DNA of 64,000 bases, from assembly GCA_001636495.1 (NCBI GenBank), contig KV440964.1, forward strand, positions 1,628,666 to 1,692,665, written 5' to 3'. Numbering within the stretch: position 1 is the stretch's first letter; each line of letters begins with the position of its first letter. This DNA comes from Sutcliffiella horikoshii. GTDB lineage: Bacteria; Bacillota; Bacilli; Bacillales; Bacillaceae_I. The notes under the pieces are model-generated. The model made no database searches, had not been told where the DNA came from, and saw only the letters and a program-made list of their open reading frames with translations. A program made the translations under genes and the position numbers. Shown here piece by piece: positions 29,290-37,628 of this stretch.

Positions 29290-30741
29290 ATGTCAGATCG
29301 CCATTGGAAAGAACTGGTCCCTGTAGATCGGTATATAGTACGCTCAAATGGAGTGCTCCAGCAGTTTGATAGAAAACTCCTCACCATGCTTTACCAGCCA
29401 TTGTTGGGCTTCAGGGGATACAGTCTTTATATGACTCTTTGGAGTGAACTGGACCAAGACCGCTTATGGGGCGGGGAGACTACGCATCATGGCATTATGA
29501 CAACCATGCAATGCAATCTGAAAGATATTCATCAGGAACGAATCAAGCTTGAAGGAATCGGACTTTTAAAGACTTGGGTCAAAGAAGAAGATCAGATTCG
29601 CACCTTCATTTATGAACTTCAACCGCCATTATCCCCGGAAGCCTTCTTCTCAGAACCAATGTTGACCATTTACTTGTACAACCGACTAGGGAAAAATAAA
29701 TATGCGAGTGTGAAGAAATATTTTTCCGATAAGGTCATCCCGGTGGATGAATTCCAGGAAGTGACTCGAAACTTCAGTGATGTATTCCAATCCGTCCAAT
29801 CGGAAAATATGGCTTATGCAGCAAATGAAGAGATGATGGAGGAGCTTCCACTGCCAGATGGAGAAGAGTGGGTGGACCGTAAAATCGGGAGCGAGCCAAA
29901 GGTTGGTCAAGAGTTGTTTGACTTTGACCTTTTTTACGCAGGACTATCGGAAGTCGTCATACCGAAAAAATCCATTACAGCAAAAGTGAAGGAAGCAATT
30001 GTAAAGCTGTCCTTTATCTATACCATCAATCCAATTTCCATGCGTGATCTGATGATGAATGTGATAGATGTGGATGAAAAAGTGGATCTGGAGAAGCTCA
30101 GGAAGGCAGCGAGAGATTGGTATCAGCTTGAATATCAGGATACCTTGCCTGGACTCGTGGAAAAAACACAACCGATGAACCTGAGACAGTTTACGGACAA
30201 AAAGCCTGCAACCAAGGATGAACAGTTGATTCAACAGCTGGAATATGTATCGCCAAAACAAATGCTGACAGACCTTTCCGGTGGTTCTGAACCATCCGCC
30301 TCCGATCTCCGCATTGTGGAGGATGTCATGTTCAAACAGCAGCTGACCCCGGGTGTCGTGAATGTGCTGCTCTATTATGTACTCTTAAAAACAGATATGA
30401 AATTGAACCGTAAATACGTGGAGAAAATTGCAAGTCACTGGGCGCGAAAACAGGTGAAAACCGTAGGGGAAGCCATGGAGCTTGCAAAAGAGGAACACCG
30501 ACAGTACCAGAACTGGGCAGATACCAAACCCGCGGCCAAGAGTGCAGGTGGAGGTAGCTCCACTAAAGCCAAAACAGGGAAAGTGGTACGCAACCGGTTT
30601 GTCAGCTCTGACGGTGCGGCCACCGAATCGGACGCTGCTGATGGGCAGTCTACTAAGTTCAAAGAAGTAGAAGAGGATGAAAAACAGAAGCTGATGGAAC
30701 GTCTGGCGAAAATGAAAGAGAAGAAGATAAAGCTGGATTAA
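29290..30741 (+). CDS. dnaB: Replication initiation and membrane attachment protein DnaB
   Basis: A 483-residue Bacillus-type DnaB (not the helicase), which with DnaD and DnaI loads the replicative helicase at oriC. The N-terminal winged-helix region (VDRYIVRSNGVLQQFDRKLLTMLYQPLLGFRGYSLYMTLW) and a C-terminal DnaB/DnaD2-type domain (about 320-420, with RIVEDVMFKQQLTPGVVNVLLYYVL and WARKQVKTVGEAM) are present. A low-complexity A/G/S/T stretch precedes the charged tail. Its usual operon partner dnaI does not follow. Confidence 0.93.
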   Translation: MSDRHWKELVPVDRYIVRSNGVLQQFDRKLLTMLYQPLLGFRGYSLYMTLWSELDQDRLWGGETTHHGIMTTMQCNLKDIHQERIKLEGIGLLKTWVKEEDQIRTFIYELQPPLSPEAFFSEPMLTIYLYNRLGKNKYASVKKYFSDKVIPVDEFQEVTRNFSDVFQSVQSENMAYAANEEMMEELPLPDGEEWVDRKIGSEPKVGQELFDFDLFYAGLSEVVIPKKSITAKVKEAIVKLSFIYTINPISMRDLMMNVIDVDEKVDLEKLRKAARDWYQLEYQDTLPGLVEKTQPMNLRQFTDKKPATKDEQLIQQLEYVSPKQMLTDLSGGSEPSASDLRIVEDVMFKQQLTPGVVNVLLYYVLLKTDMKLNRKYVEKIASHWARKQVKTVGEAMELAKEEHRQYQNWADTKPAAKSAGGGSSTKAKTGKVVRNRFVSSDGAATESDAADGQSTKFKEVEEDEKQKLMERLAKMKEKKIKLD

Positions 30742-30812
30742 TAACTGAGAGGTTAATACGAAAGAAAAAGGGTATCGTTTACTATAAGACTAAAGAAGAG
30801 GGGAAATAACCT

Positions 30813-31712
30813 TTGAAAAAAGTTGCGGTGATCGTGAATCCAAATGCCGGGAACAAAAAACTGATAAATTCCATTGAACAGATAGAGAAGATGCTTTTAA
30901 GCCAGTTTGAAGAAGTGGCCATCCACGAAACGGAAAAAGAGGGAGATGGTGCTAAGCTGGTAGAGCAGATGGCCGGTGATGTGGATCTAGTGATTGGTGC
31001 AGGAGGGGATGGGACCATCTATGAACTAGTTAATGCACTTGCCCCACTCGAGAAAAGACCTGTTTTTGCAATCATACCCGGAGGCACATGCAATGATTTT
31101 TCAAGAACGCTTGGAATCGACCAGCACCCGGTAAAAGCTGTGGAACAGATTTTGAAGCAGCACACACAAAAAGTGGATATAGGTATGAGTGATAATCAGT
31201 ACTTTATGAACTTCTGGGGAATCGGCCTTGTTTCCAAAGTATCAGAAAACATCGATAGTGGGACAAAGCAGCTGCTTGGGAAGCTATCCTACTACATCAG
31301 TGCCGGACAGACGGTGATGGAAGAGGAACCTTTTCAGTTGAAGATCGAAAGTGAAACGACTTCCTATGAAGGAGATGCCGTCATGCTGTTGATTGGTAAC
31401 GGTTCTTTTCTTGGAGGTATCCGTTCCTTTTTCCCATCCTCAAGTGTTCAAGATGGTGACCTGGATGTGCTGATCATTAAGCAAACCTCGATTGGCCAGC
31501 TTTGGACATGGCTACAGACTAGGCTTCAAAAGGAGGTTCCTGCAGAAGGTAATGACGATCTCGTCTATTTTCGTGCCAAGGAGCTGAAAATAGAAGCAAC
31601 GCCCAACCAGGAAATTGACACAGATGGGGAGAAAACCTCTCACACCCCATCTACCGTTTCCGTTCTCCCTGGTCACCTTGAAGTGATTGTTGGAGATTAT
31701 CCGTTACAATAA
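30813..31712 (+). CDS. Diacylglycerol kinase-family lipid kinase
   Basis: A 299-residue DagK/YegS/YtlR-type kinase: VIVNPNAGNKK near the N-terminus, nucleotide loop GGDGT at 64-68 and GGTCNDFSRTLGI near 93-105, then a beta-sandwich domain with DGDLDVLII. Such enzymes phosphorylate lipids using ATP at the inner membrane face. TTG start follows AGAGGGGAAA. It occupies the place of dnaI after dnaB. The precise lipid substrate cannot be inferred. Confidence 0.87.
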   Translation: MKKVAVIVNPNAGNKKLINSIEQIEKMLLSQFEEVAIHETEKEGDGAKLVEQMAGDVDLVIGAGGDGTIYELVNALAPLEKRPVFAIIPGGTCNDFSRTLGIDQHPVKAVEQILKQHTQKVDIGMSDNQYFMNFWGIGLVSKVSENIDSGTKQLLGKLSYYISAGQTVMEEEPFQLKIESETTSYEGDAVMLLIGNGSFLGGIRSFFPSSSVQDGDLDVLIIKQTSIGQLWTWLQTRLQKEVPAEGNDDLVYFRAKELKIEATPNQEIDTDGEKTSHTPSTVSVLPGHLEVIVGDYPLQ

Positions 31713-31723
31713 CAGACCAAAAA

Positions 31724-31765
31724 TGCGCCAGTCCTTTTAAGCAAAGGAAAGGCGCTTATTTTTTA
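31724..31765 (+). terminator. Terminator after the lipid kinase gene
   Basis: GCGCC..TCCTTT pairs with AAAGGA..GGCGC, followed by a T-rich run. Confidence 0.75.
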
Positions 31766-31833
31766 TTATTTATTCATTTTTCCTCCCTTGCTCCCATATA
31801 CATAGAATCAGGTGTACCAAAGGGGGGACAAAC

Positions 31834-32670
31834 TTGTTTGAGATTTCCTTTCGAAATGAATCGGATGCAAGTGCCATATATGTCAGTATGATTGAAAAAA
31901 ATCCCGAAAGTGATGCTATCCTTTCTTTACATAAAGAAAAAATCGTCTTGGAATCGAAGGATATTCATTTTTACAAAAACACCATTACCCCGGTGTTGAA
32001 GAAATACATTCAACGGACAAAAGAAAAAGAATGGATTTTGCATGTTTTGGAAAATACGTTTTATTATAAAGAGGCAGAAGAGCAGGAGCAAATCCTATGT
32101 ATTCTCCAGTCCATCATGCTTGGAGAACGGTCCGATATCCCCAACCTCCCATGCATTGAACAACGGGGGTATCAATTGGAAGAGGTAATGGAGTCCTTTT
32201 TTCAAAAGCCCATTTCATTTTCTTTCGATTCGTTTCTGACATTCCGTTTAAAAGAGTACTTTGAGAGCCTGCAAGTCTATATAGAAGCCGCAATCGATGA
32301 GTACAAGTTGGAACAAGAATACCAATCGTTCGTCCACCAGCTCCGAGACCTGCTGGCAACCACTGAATCGAAAATGGATGAATTGCATCTAGTCTATCAA
32401 TACCAATTCGACTTTTATGATAAGGCATTTTCTCATCTTCCTAAGAGTCAGCTAATTAAATTTATGAACAGGACTCACTTTAATAATTATTCGTATTATA
32501 TTGATTCTGTCGTGCTTGCTCCTTTGGTCTCCATTGCCCCGCAGAAACTCTACCTTTATACAGACAATACGGAGCATCAACTGGTGGAAACGATCCGGAA
32601 CATTTTCGACGAACGTGCTGTTGTTTTACCATTTCATTATTTTGGGCACAATAAAACTAAAATTGATTAA
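31834..32670 (+). CDS. ytxC: YtxC-like protein (putative sporulation protein)
   Basis: A 278-residue, mostly helical cytosolic protein matching the YtxC pattern (DSFLTFRLKEYFESLQVYIEAAIDEYKLEQEYQSFVHQLRDLL; DSVVLAPLVSIAPQKLYLY). Start TTG at 31834 has AAAGGGGGG eight bases upstream. Position just before thrS matches B. subtilis ytxC. Function is unknown. Confidence 0.82.
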   Translation: MFEISFRNESDASAIYVSMIEKNPESDAILSLHKEKIVLESKDIHFYKNTITPVLKKYIQRTKEKEWILHVLENTFYYKEAEEQEQILCILQSIMLGERSDIPNLPCIEQRGYQLEEVMESFFQKPISFSFDSFLTFRLKEYFESLQVYIEAAIDEYKLEQEYQSFVHQLRDLLATTESKMDELHLVYQYQFDFYDKAFSHLPKSQLIKFMNRTHFNNYSYYIDSVVLAPLVSIAPQKLYLYTDNTEHQLVETIRNIFDERAVVLPFHYFGHNKTKID

Positions 32671-32679
32671 AGTGACCAC

Positions 32680-32708
32680 TTGATTTTCCTTGAATGGGAG
32701 AATATAAT
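32680..32708 (+). promoter_or_regulatory. SigA promoter of the thrS leader
   Basis: TTGATT (32680) and TATAAT (32703) with an ideal 17 bp spacer, starting transcription shortly before the T-box leader. Confidence 0.75.
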
Positions 32709-32744
32709 AACCTACATAATCAATTTTAACTTTATAGCTCAAAA

Positions 32745-32998
32745 AGTATCGATGAGGACATGAGTGTTTTAAAAACGGATGTTAGAGAGGGAAGTCACCG
32801 GCTGCAAGCTTCCTATCACGATTAAAACCCTAACCACCTCTGAACTTCAACAGTGAACATTGCAGTAGCTGTTGACGGGGAAAACCCTCGTTATCCAATA
32901 ATGAAGCCGTCTTTTAGCAGTTCGAAAAGATGGGAACTTGGGTGGAAACACGGATATTAAACTCGTCCCTTATATTATATAAGGGGCGGGTTTTTTTA
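32745..32998 (+). promoter_or_regulatory. T-box riboswitch, threonine type
   Basis: Stem I carries AGAGAGG (about 32785) and a candidate ACC threonine specifier in CTAACCACC. The T-box is GGGTGGAAACACGG (32940-32953), a variant of GGGTGGNACCGCG; its TGGA suits the U discriminator base of tRNA-Thr. A terminator (CGTCCCTTAT/ATAAGGGGCGGG, then seven T) ends it. Uncharged tRNA-Thr would favour read-through into thrS. Confidence 0.9.
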
Positions 32999-33015
32999 TT
33001 TTGGTTCAGTTAATC

Positions 33016-33148
33016 TCTAGCAATTACTTGGAGCAAAAGGCGAAGACTCCTGCGGGGGAGTAACGGTAGGTTGAGACCCCGCAACGAAGTGAGGAGGCTC
33101 AAGCACCGTCCCGCGGAAAGCGAAGCCGTTTGCGGAAAGTAATTGCGG
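33016..33148 (+). repeat. Palindromic repeat, copy 5 (between T-box and thrS)
   Basis: The outer arms are GCAATTACTT and AAGTAATTGC, replaced on both sides relative to copy 1, while GCAAAAGGC/GCCGTTTGC and GCGGT-type inner pairs remain. It lies downstream of the leader terminator and about 30 bp before the thrS ribosome site. Confidence 0.92.
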
Positions 33149-33191
33149 CGTTATACGAACCAACAAAAATTCTAATGAAGAGGTGACAGAG

Positions 33192-35123
33192 ATGTCGGAA
33201 TTAATGAAAATCACATTTCCAGACGGAGCGGTAAAGGAGTTTGAACGTGGCACAACAACAGAAGATATCGCTGCATCCATCAGTCCGGGTCTGAAAAAGA
33301 AAGCAATCGCTGGAAAATTAAACGGAGAACTAATCGACTTACGTTCTCCGATCAATATAGACGGAGAAATCAGCATCATCATGCAAGACTCCGACGAAGC
33401 GCTTGGAATCATGCGACACAGCACTGCCCACTTGATGGCACAAGCGATCAAACGCCTGTACGGCAACGTGAAGCTAGGAATCGGTCCTGTAATCGAGAAC
33501 GGCTTCTACTACGATATCGACATGGAAGAATCATTGACTCCAGAAGACCTACAAAAGATTGAAAAAGAAATGAAGAAAATCGTCAGCGAAAACCTAGACG
33601 TTGTTCGTGTGGAAGTGAGCAGAGAAGATGCACTACGCCGATACGAAGAGTTGAATGACGAGCTGAAGCTTGAGTTGATCCGCGAGCTGCCTGAAGGAGA
33701 AACTATCTCCATTTACGAACAAGGTGAATTCTTTGACCTATGCCGGGGAATTCATGTACCAACCACTGGGAAAATAAAAGAATTCAAATTGTTAAGCATC
33801 GCCGGTGCCTACTGGAGAGGCGACAGCAAAAATAAAATGCTGCAACGAATTTACGGAACTGCATTCTTCAAAAAAGCAGAGCTTGATGAGCATCTTCGTT
33901 TATTGGAAGAAGCAAAAGAGCGTGATCACCGTAAAATCGGAAAAGAGTTGGACCTGTTTTTCAACTCCCAAAAGGTTGGGCAAGGCTTACCTCTATGGTT
34001 ACCAAAGGGTGCAACAATCCGCCGTGTAATCGAGCGCTATATCGTCGACAAAGAAGTAGAGCTTGGCTATGACCACGTTTATACTCCAGTAATGGGCAGC
34101 GTGGAACTCTACAAAACTTCCGGTCACTGGGACCACTACCAGGACGGCATGTTCCCTCCAATGGAGATGGATAACGAGCAACTTGTGCTTCGTCCGATGA
34201 ACTGTCCGCACCATATGATGGTATACAAAAACAGCATCCATAGTTACCGCCAGCTGCCGGTTCGTATTGCCGAACTTGGAACGATGCACCGCTATGAAAT
34301 GTCTGGTGCACTTGCAGGGCTGCAGCGCGTACGTGGAATGACGCTGAATGATGCACACATTTTCGTTCGACCTGACCAAATCAAGGATGAGCTGAAGCGT
34401 GTAGTGAATCTTGTTCTTGAAGTATATAAAGATTTCGGCCTGGATGATTACTCCTTCCGTCTATCCTACCGCGATCCGGAAAATAAAGAGAAGTACTTTG
34501 ATGACGATGCAATGTGGGAAAAAGCACAAAGCATGTTGAAGGAAGCGATGGATGAGCTTGGTCTTGATTATTTTGAAGCAATCGACGAAGCGGCATTCTA
34601 CGGCCCTAAACTAGACGTTCAAGTACGTACTGCCCTTGGAAAAGAAGAGACTCTATCCACTGTACAGCTTGACTTCCTATTGCCAGAGAAATTCGACCTC
34701 ACTTATGTTGGGGAAGACGGGAAGCAGCACCGTCCGGTCGTTATCCACCGCGGTGTCGTATCCACAATGGAACGCTTTGTGGCATTCCTGATCGAAGAGT
34801 ACAAAGGTGCATTCCCAACTTGGTTGGCGCCAGTACAGGTGCAGGTAATCCCTGTATCACCTGATGCGCATTTCGAGTATGCAAAAGAAGTGCAAGACCT
34901 TCTAAAATCCAAAGGCATCCGCGTGGAAATGGACGAAAGAAACGAAAAAATCGGCTACAAAATCCGTGAAGCACAAATGCAAAAGATCCCATACATGCTA
35001 GTGCTGGGCGACAATGAAATCCAAGAACGCGCAGTAAACGTCCGTAAATACGGCGAACAGAAATCAGAAACAATTTCCCTAGAGAAATTTGTGGATGAAT
35101 TGGTGAAAGAAGCGAAGAGATAA
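33192..35123 (+). CDS. thrS: Threonyl-tRNA synthetase
   Basis: The 643-residue class II synthetase has TGS and editing domains at the N-terminus ([16 protein letters not shown] with the editing-site histidines), the catalytic core ([37 protein letters not shown]), and an anticodon-binding domain ([15 protein letters not shown] onward). ATG at 33192 ([12 protein letters not shown]) follows AAGAGGTGA; an upstream GTG adds 3 residues. Expression is governed by the threonine T-box. Confidence 0.97.
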   Translation: MSELMKITFPDGAVKEFERGTTTEDIAASISPGLKKKAIAGKLNGELIDLRSPINIDGEISIIMQDSDEALGIMRHSTAHLMAQAIKRLYGNVKLGIGPVIENGFYYDIDMEESLTPEDLQKIEKEMKKIVSENLDVVRVEVSREDALRRYEELNDELKLELIRELPEGETISIYEQGEFFDLCRGIHVPTTGKIKEFKLLSIAGAYWRGDSKNKMLQRIYGTAFFKKAELDEHLRLLEEAKERDHRKIGKELDLFFNSQKVGQGLPLWLPKGATIRRVIERYIVDKEVELGYDHVYTPVMGSVELYKTSGHWDHYQDGMFPPMEMDNEQLVLRPMNCPHHMMVYKNSIHSYRQLPVRIAELGTMHRYEMSGALAGLQRVRGMTLNDAHIFVRPDQIKDELKRVVNLVLEVYKDFGLDDYSFRLSYRDPENKEKYFDDDAMWEKAQSMLKEAMDELGLDYFEAIDEAAFYGPKLDVQVRTALGKEETLSTVQLDFLLPEKFDLTYVGEDGKQHRPVVIHRGVVSTMERFVAFLIEEYKGAFPTWLAPVQVQVIPVSPDAHFEYAKEVQDLLKSKGIRVEMDERNEKIGYKIREAQMQKIPYMLVLGDNEIQERAVNVRKYGEQKSETISLEKFVDELVKEAKR

Positions 35124-35363
35124 GCTTTTCGTGATAAGGAGGGAATGGCTTGGCTGAAGATAGATGCATGCCGAGGTGTTCCCTTCTTTTGTTGTTGCGG
35201 TAGGGGCTCGGAGGCGAGTGAAGTTGTTACTCAGCTGAGTTTGCCGATGTCGATAATTGGTGAAATTCGTCGTTTCGCTAGTATTGCAGTAAGTTTGGAC
35301 AGTAAATGCTTCACTTTCGCTAGTATTTTCGAAATTGGGACAGTATTTCCCTCACAACCGGCT
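35124..35363. other. Intergenic flank left of the IS with degenerate short repeats
   Basis: About 240 bp without a supported gene; the frame at 35145-35366 has no family pattern. It contains imperfect direct repeats: TTTCGCTAGTATT twice (around 35272 and 35315) and GGACAGTA(A/T) motifs. The same GGACAGTAAATGC motif reappears on the right flank of the IS (around 37014), suggesting the IS entered a short-repeat locus. Confidence 0.6.
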
Positions 35364-35430
35364 TAACCCCCTAATTATTGTACACAAACTCCGATTTACT
35401 CTATTGTTCTTAGTTTTTCATTTTTTGTAT

Positions 35431-35638
35431 AAGGAAATAGCTCCCTTATAAATATCAGGATGTTGTTTATTGGCCCAGAATGACTTGACATGGAGCCTCT
35501 CCACGCATAATTCTCCTACCAGGAACCCAGATGATAATACATCTGGCTGCACCGAATAGGTTATCATGCGTGGCCTCCACATCAAGTCGTACATGAATGA
35601 AGTTTCCTGTTCTTCTGTTTTAAGGGACCTATTTCCTT
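35431..35638. other. Nested inverted-repeat structure inside the IS, downstream of orfB
   Basis: Outer arms AAGGAAATAGCTCCCTTA (35431-35448) and TAAGGGACCTATTTCCTT (35621-35638) pair at 17 of 18 positions. Inside, 35483-35510 and 35561-35587 pair again (ACTTGA, TGGA, CCACGCAT, AA with bulges), and a small CCAGAT/ATCTGG hairpin sits at the apex (35528-35544). No coding potential was seen. IS3 elements normally have little sequence after orfB. Confidence 0.8.
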
Positions 35639-35640
35639 CT

Positions 35641-36540
35641 CTATAAATTTACTGCCATCCCCTCTTGAAAACCAATCTCTTGGTATTTTTTTAAATATTG
35701 CACAGGCGAGAGATGACCTAAACTTCCGTGATATCGTCTGTTATTATAAAAATCCATAAACTCATCTATCCAGTAGTACGCTTCCTCAAAAAATTCCATT
35801 TCATAACGCTGATAACACTCTCTTTCAATGATACTGTGAAAGGACTCTATATAAGCGTTGAGATTAGGCGATTTTGGTGGAATTCGCTCATGGAATACCT
35901 TATTTCGTGCGCAGAATTTCCCGAACGCACTACTTGTAAACTGAGGTCCATTATCACTTCGAATAATGATACTAAATTCCTCTTTTTTTTCTCCATCAGG
36001 CATATGAACTTGGCGTTGAAGAAGCGCTCTCTGAAGCATTTCTGTTATATTCTCCGCCTTACAATTTGGACCTCGGTAATAACCAACAATTCGCCGATCA
36101 AACACATCTATGGCACTCGCTAGAAAAACGAACCTGTTACTTTCTTTTAGGGAGCCATACTTAATATCTACTTGCCATAATTGATTTGGACCTGTAATTT
36201 CATGCTTCTTCGCCAATCTTTTAGGATATGGAGATGGTAAATGACGTCTCGGTGCTAAAATATCTAATTCAGTACATAGTCGATAGACTTTTTTGGGATT
36301 AATTATTAAATGATATTCGTTACGAAGATACCTCGTAAGATTTTGATACCCGTAAGATCCAATCTCTCCTTCCACAGCTTCACTCAGAAACTCCTCTATT
36401 TGAGCATCAGGAACGATAACGCCTGACTCTGTGTAGGAATATCCAGGTCTAGGTCTTCCAGGCCTTTTCCCCACTTCCTTGTCCGTCCTTTCTTCAAGAT
36501 GGTAATAATATAAAGATCGGTGAACCCCCATTACTTCCAT
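35641..36540 (-). CDS. IS3-family transposase OrfB (DDE integrase)
   Basis: The 299-residue open frame from the first internal ATG carries an HTH_21-like N-terminus and an rve integrase core. The catalytic triad is visible: D in WQVDIKYG, D in IIRSDNGPQFTS, and E in AYIESFHSIIERE with the usual 35-residue D-E spacing. It is probably made mainly as an OrfAB fusion by -1 frameshifting at the A8 run (36614-36621), since the frame is open back to that point. Confidence 0.9.
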   Translation of the reverse strand: MEVMGVHRSLYYYHLEERTDKEVGKRPGRPRPGYSYTESGVIVPDAQIEEFLSEAVEGEIGSYGYQNLTRYLRNEYHLIINPKKVYRLCTELDILAPRRHLPSPYPKRLAKKHEITGPNQLWQVDIKYGSLKESNRFVFLASAIDVFDRRIVGYYRGPNCKAENITEMLQRALLQRQVHMPDGEKKEEFSIIIRSDNGPQFTSSAFGKFCARNKVFHERIPPKSPNLNAYIESFHSIIERECYQRYEMEFFEEAYYWIDEFMDFYNNRRYHGSLGHLSPVQYLKKYQEIGFQEGMAVNL

Positions 36541-36605
36541 CGTTTTTTTTACACCAACACCTTCGCCTATCCACTGATAAGCTTCCTCTAGCCTTTCTCT
36601 TATTG

Positions 36606-36917
36606 TTAGGTACTTTTTTTTAGAAGGGAGCGTAACATCGCTACTTCTAATTCTTTTTCTCCTAACAACCTCATAGCTTGTTCATATTTATCACGCATTT
36701 CATTTCTTGTCGGGTTATCTGAAAGGACAGATGAAGTGCTGCCTTCTGCTTCCATCTCTTCCCTTACTTGATCTTCATATTCATTCATCCATTTTCTTAA
36801 AGTCTCTCTAGATATACCAGCCTGCTGGGCTATTGAAAGATGTTTGCCAGACTCAATCACGAGTCGGACATACTTCTTCTTCACTTCCTCAATGACTTGA
36901 ATTTTCTTCCTAGGCAC
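36606..36917 (-). CDS. IS3-family OrfA (DNA-binding)
   Basis: The 103-residue protein has an N-terminal helix-turn-helix (VKKKYVRLVIESGKHLSIAQQAGISRETLRKWMNEYE) of the transposase_8 type and a C-terminal helix (LLGEKELEVAMLRSLLKKS) that resembles the leucine zipper of OrfA proteins. It ends just after the A8 slippery site; a -1 shift there joins it to orfB without an intervening stop. Confidence 0.88.
   Translation of the reverse strand: MPRKKIQVIEEVKKKYVRLVIESGKHLSIAQQAGISRETLRKWMNEYEDQVREEMEAEGSTSSVLSDNPTRNEMRDKYEQAMRLLGEKELEVAMLRSLLKKST
36614..36621 (-). other. A8-G programmed -1 frameshift site
   Basis: On the minus strand the orfA frame reads CTA AAA AAA AGT ACC TAA. Slipping back one base gives CTA AAA AAA AAG TAC CTA and continues open into orfB (KKKYLTIRERLEEAYQW). 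Confidence 0.8.
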
Positions 36918-37079
36918 ATTAAGTCACCCCCTTCTTCTAAAGGATAGACACAATAATTTAAGTGTAACCGGAGGTCTAAGCGTGTCCAAATTAATTAGGG
37001 GGTTAGAAAGCAACGGACAGTAAATGCGTAGTTTCCGACAGTAAGTCCTAGCTCGCAAGTGTCAAACAAGTGTCAAACA

Positions 37080-37275
37080 ACTCCGCCTGTCGACTGAAGT
37101 GCAGGGTGGTCGACTCCAAAATGCTAACGCATTTTCTTCGTGCGATGTAATGCTGTCGCAGCGTTCCTTGTCCAGGGGGGGGATAACGGTAGATTTGAGA
37201 CCCCGCAACGCAATGAGGAGGCTCAAGCACCGTCCCGCGGAAAGCGACCACCCGGAACGAAAGGAGACAGGAAGT
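37080..37275 (+). repeat. Palindromic repeat, copy 6, interrupted by about 55 bp
   Basis: Arms GGGTGGTCG/CGACCACCC and the TTGAG/CTCAA core identify the family. After GACTCC the usual few bases are replaced by about 55 bp (around 37117-37173) containing an AAAATGC/GCATTTT hairpin. The outer arms are CCTGTC/GACAGG. Confidence 0.85.
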
Positions 37276-37376
37276 TAACGCAACAACCCTATCTTTTTAC
37301 GCTCAAGAAAAAAACTATTGCACAATCGCTTTTTATCTGATATCATTTAAAACGTTGTTTCATTTGATACGAATTC

Positions 37377-37406
37377 TTGACAATCAATCATCATTAATGA
37401 TATATT
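37377..37406 (+). promoter_or_regulatory. SigA promoter of infC-rpmI-rplT
   Basis: TTGACA (37377) and TATATT (37401) with an 18 bp spacer, ahead of the L20 leader. Confidence 0.8.
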
Positions 37407-37411
37407 ATACA

Positions 37412-37617
37412 AGGTCAAATTGAATACTTGTTTGAGGACAAGAAGAAGCACCCGCTTCTCACCTGATTGACGCAGTTCATGCAGTTGGCAGGTTTTACGA
37501 GAAAGATTCTATCTTTTACTTATGTAATCGTAAAGTGTGGGTGTATGTGTATACCCACACTTTTTTGTTTGTACAAAAGAGTAAATTGTTCATCAAACGG
37601 TGTTCGGAAAAAACCTT
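37412..37617 (+). promoter_or_regulatory. L20 leader (autoregulatory)
   Basis: The long leader before infC contains CTTCTCACCTG and GGCAGGT elements and ends in a strong terminator (AAGTGTGGGTGTA/ATACCCACACTT, 37532-37567, then T). In B. subtilis, excess L20 binds such a leader and causes termination. The order leader-infC-rpmI-rplT fits this model. Confidence 0.87.
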
Positions 37618-37628
37618 GGAGGTGGCTA

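Larger units (their letters stand above)
35364..37005 (-). mobile_element. IS3-family insertion sequence
   Basis: About 1.64 kb bounded by TAACCCCCTAATTA at 35364 and its reverse complement ending at 37005; just inside are TGTACAC (left) and GTGTCCA (right), the TG..CA ends usual for IS3 elements. orfA and orfB lie on the minus strand in overlapping phases with an A8 slippery run. I see no clear 3-4 bp target duplication. A 200 bp nested palindrome follows orfB inside the element. The transposase frames look intact. Confidence 0.88.

Noticed and set aside
35145-35366. 73-residue frame between thrS and the IS
   Set aside because: Despite a GGAGGG before it, the peptide is made of short degenerate repeats and resembles no family.
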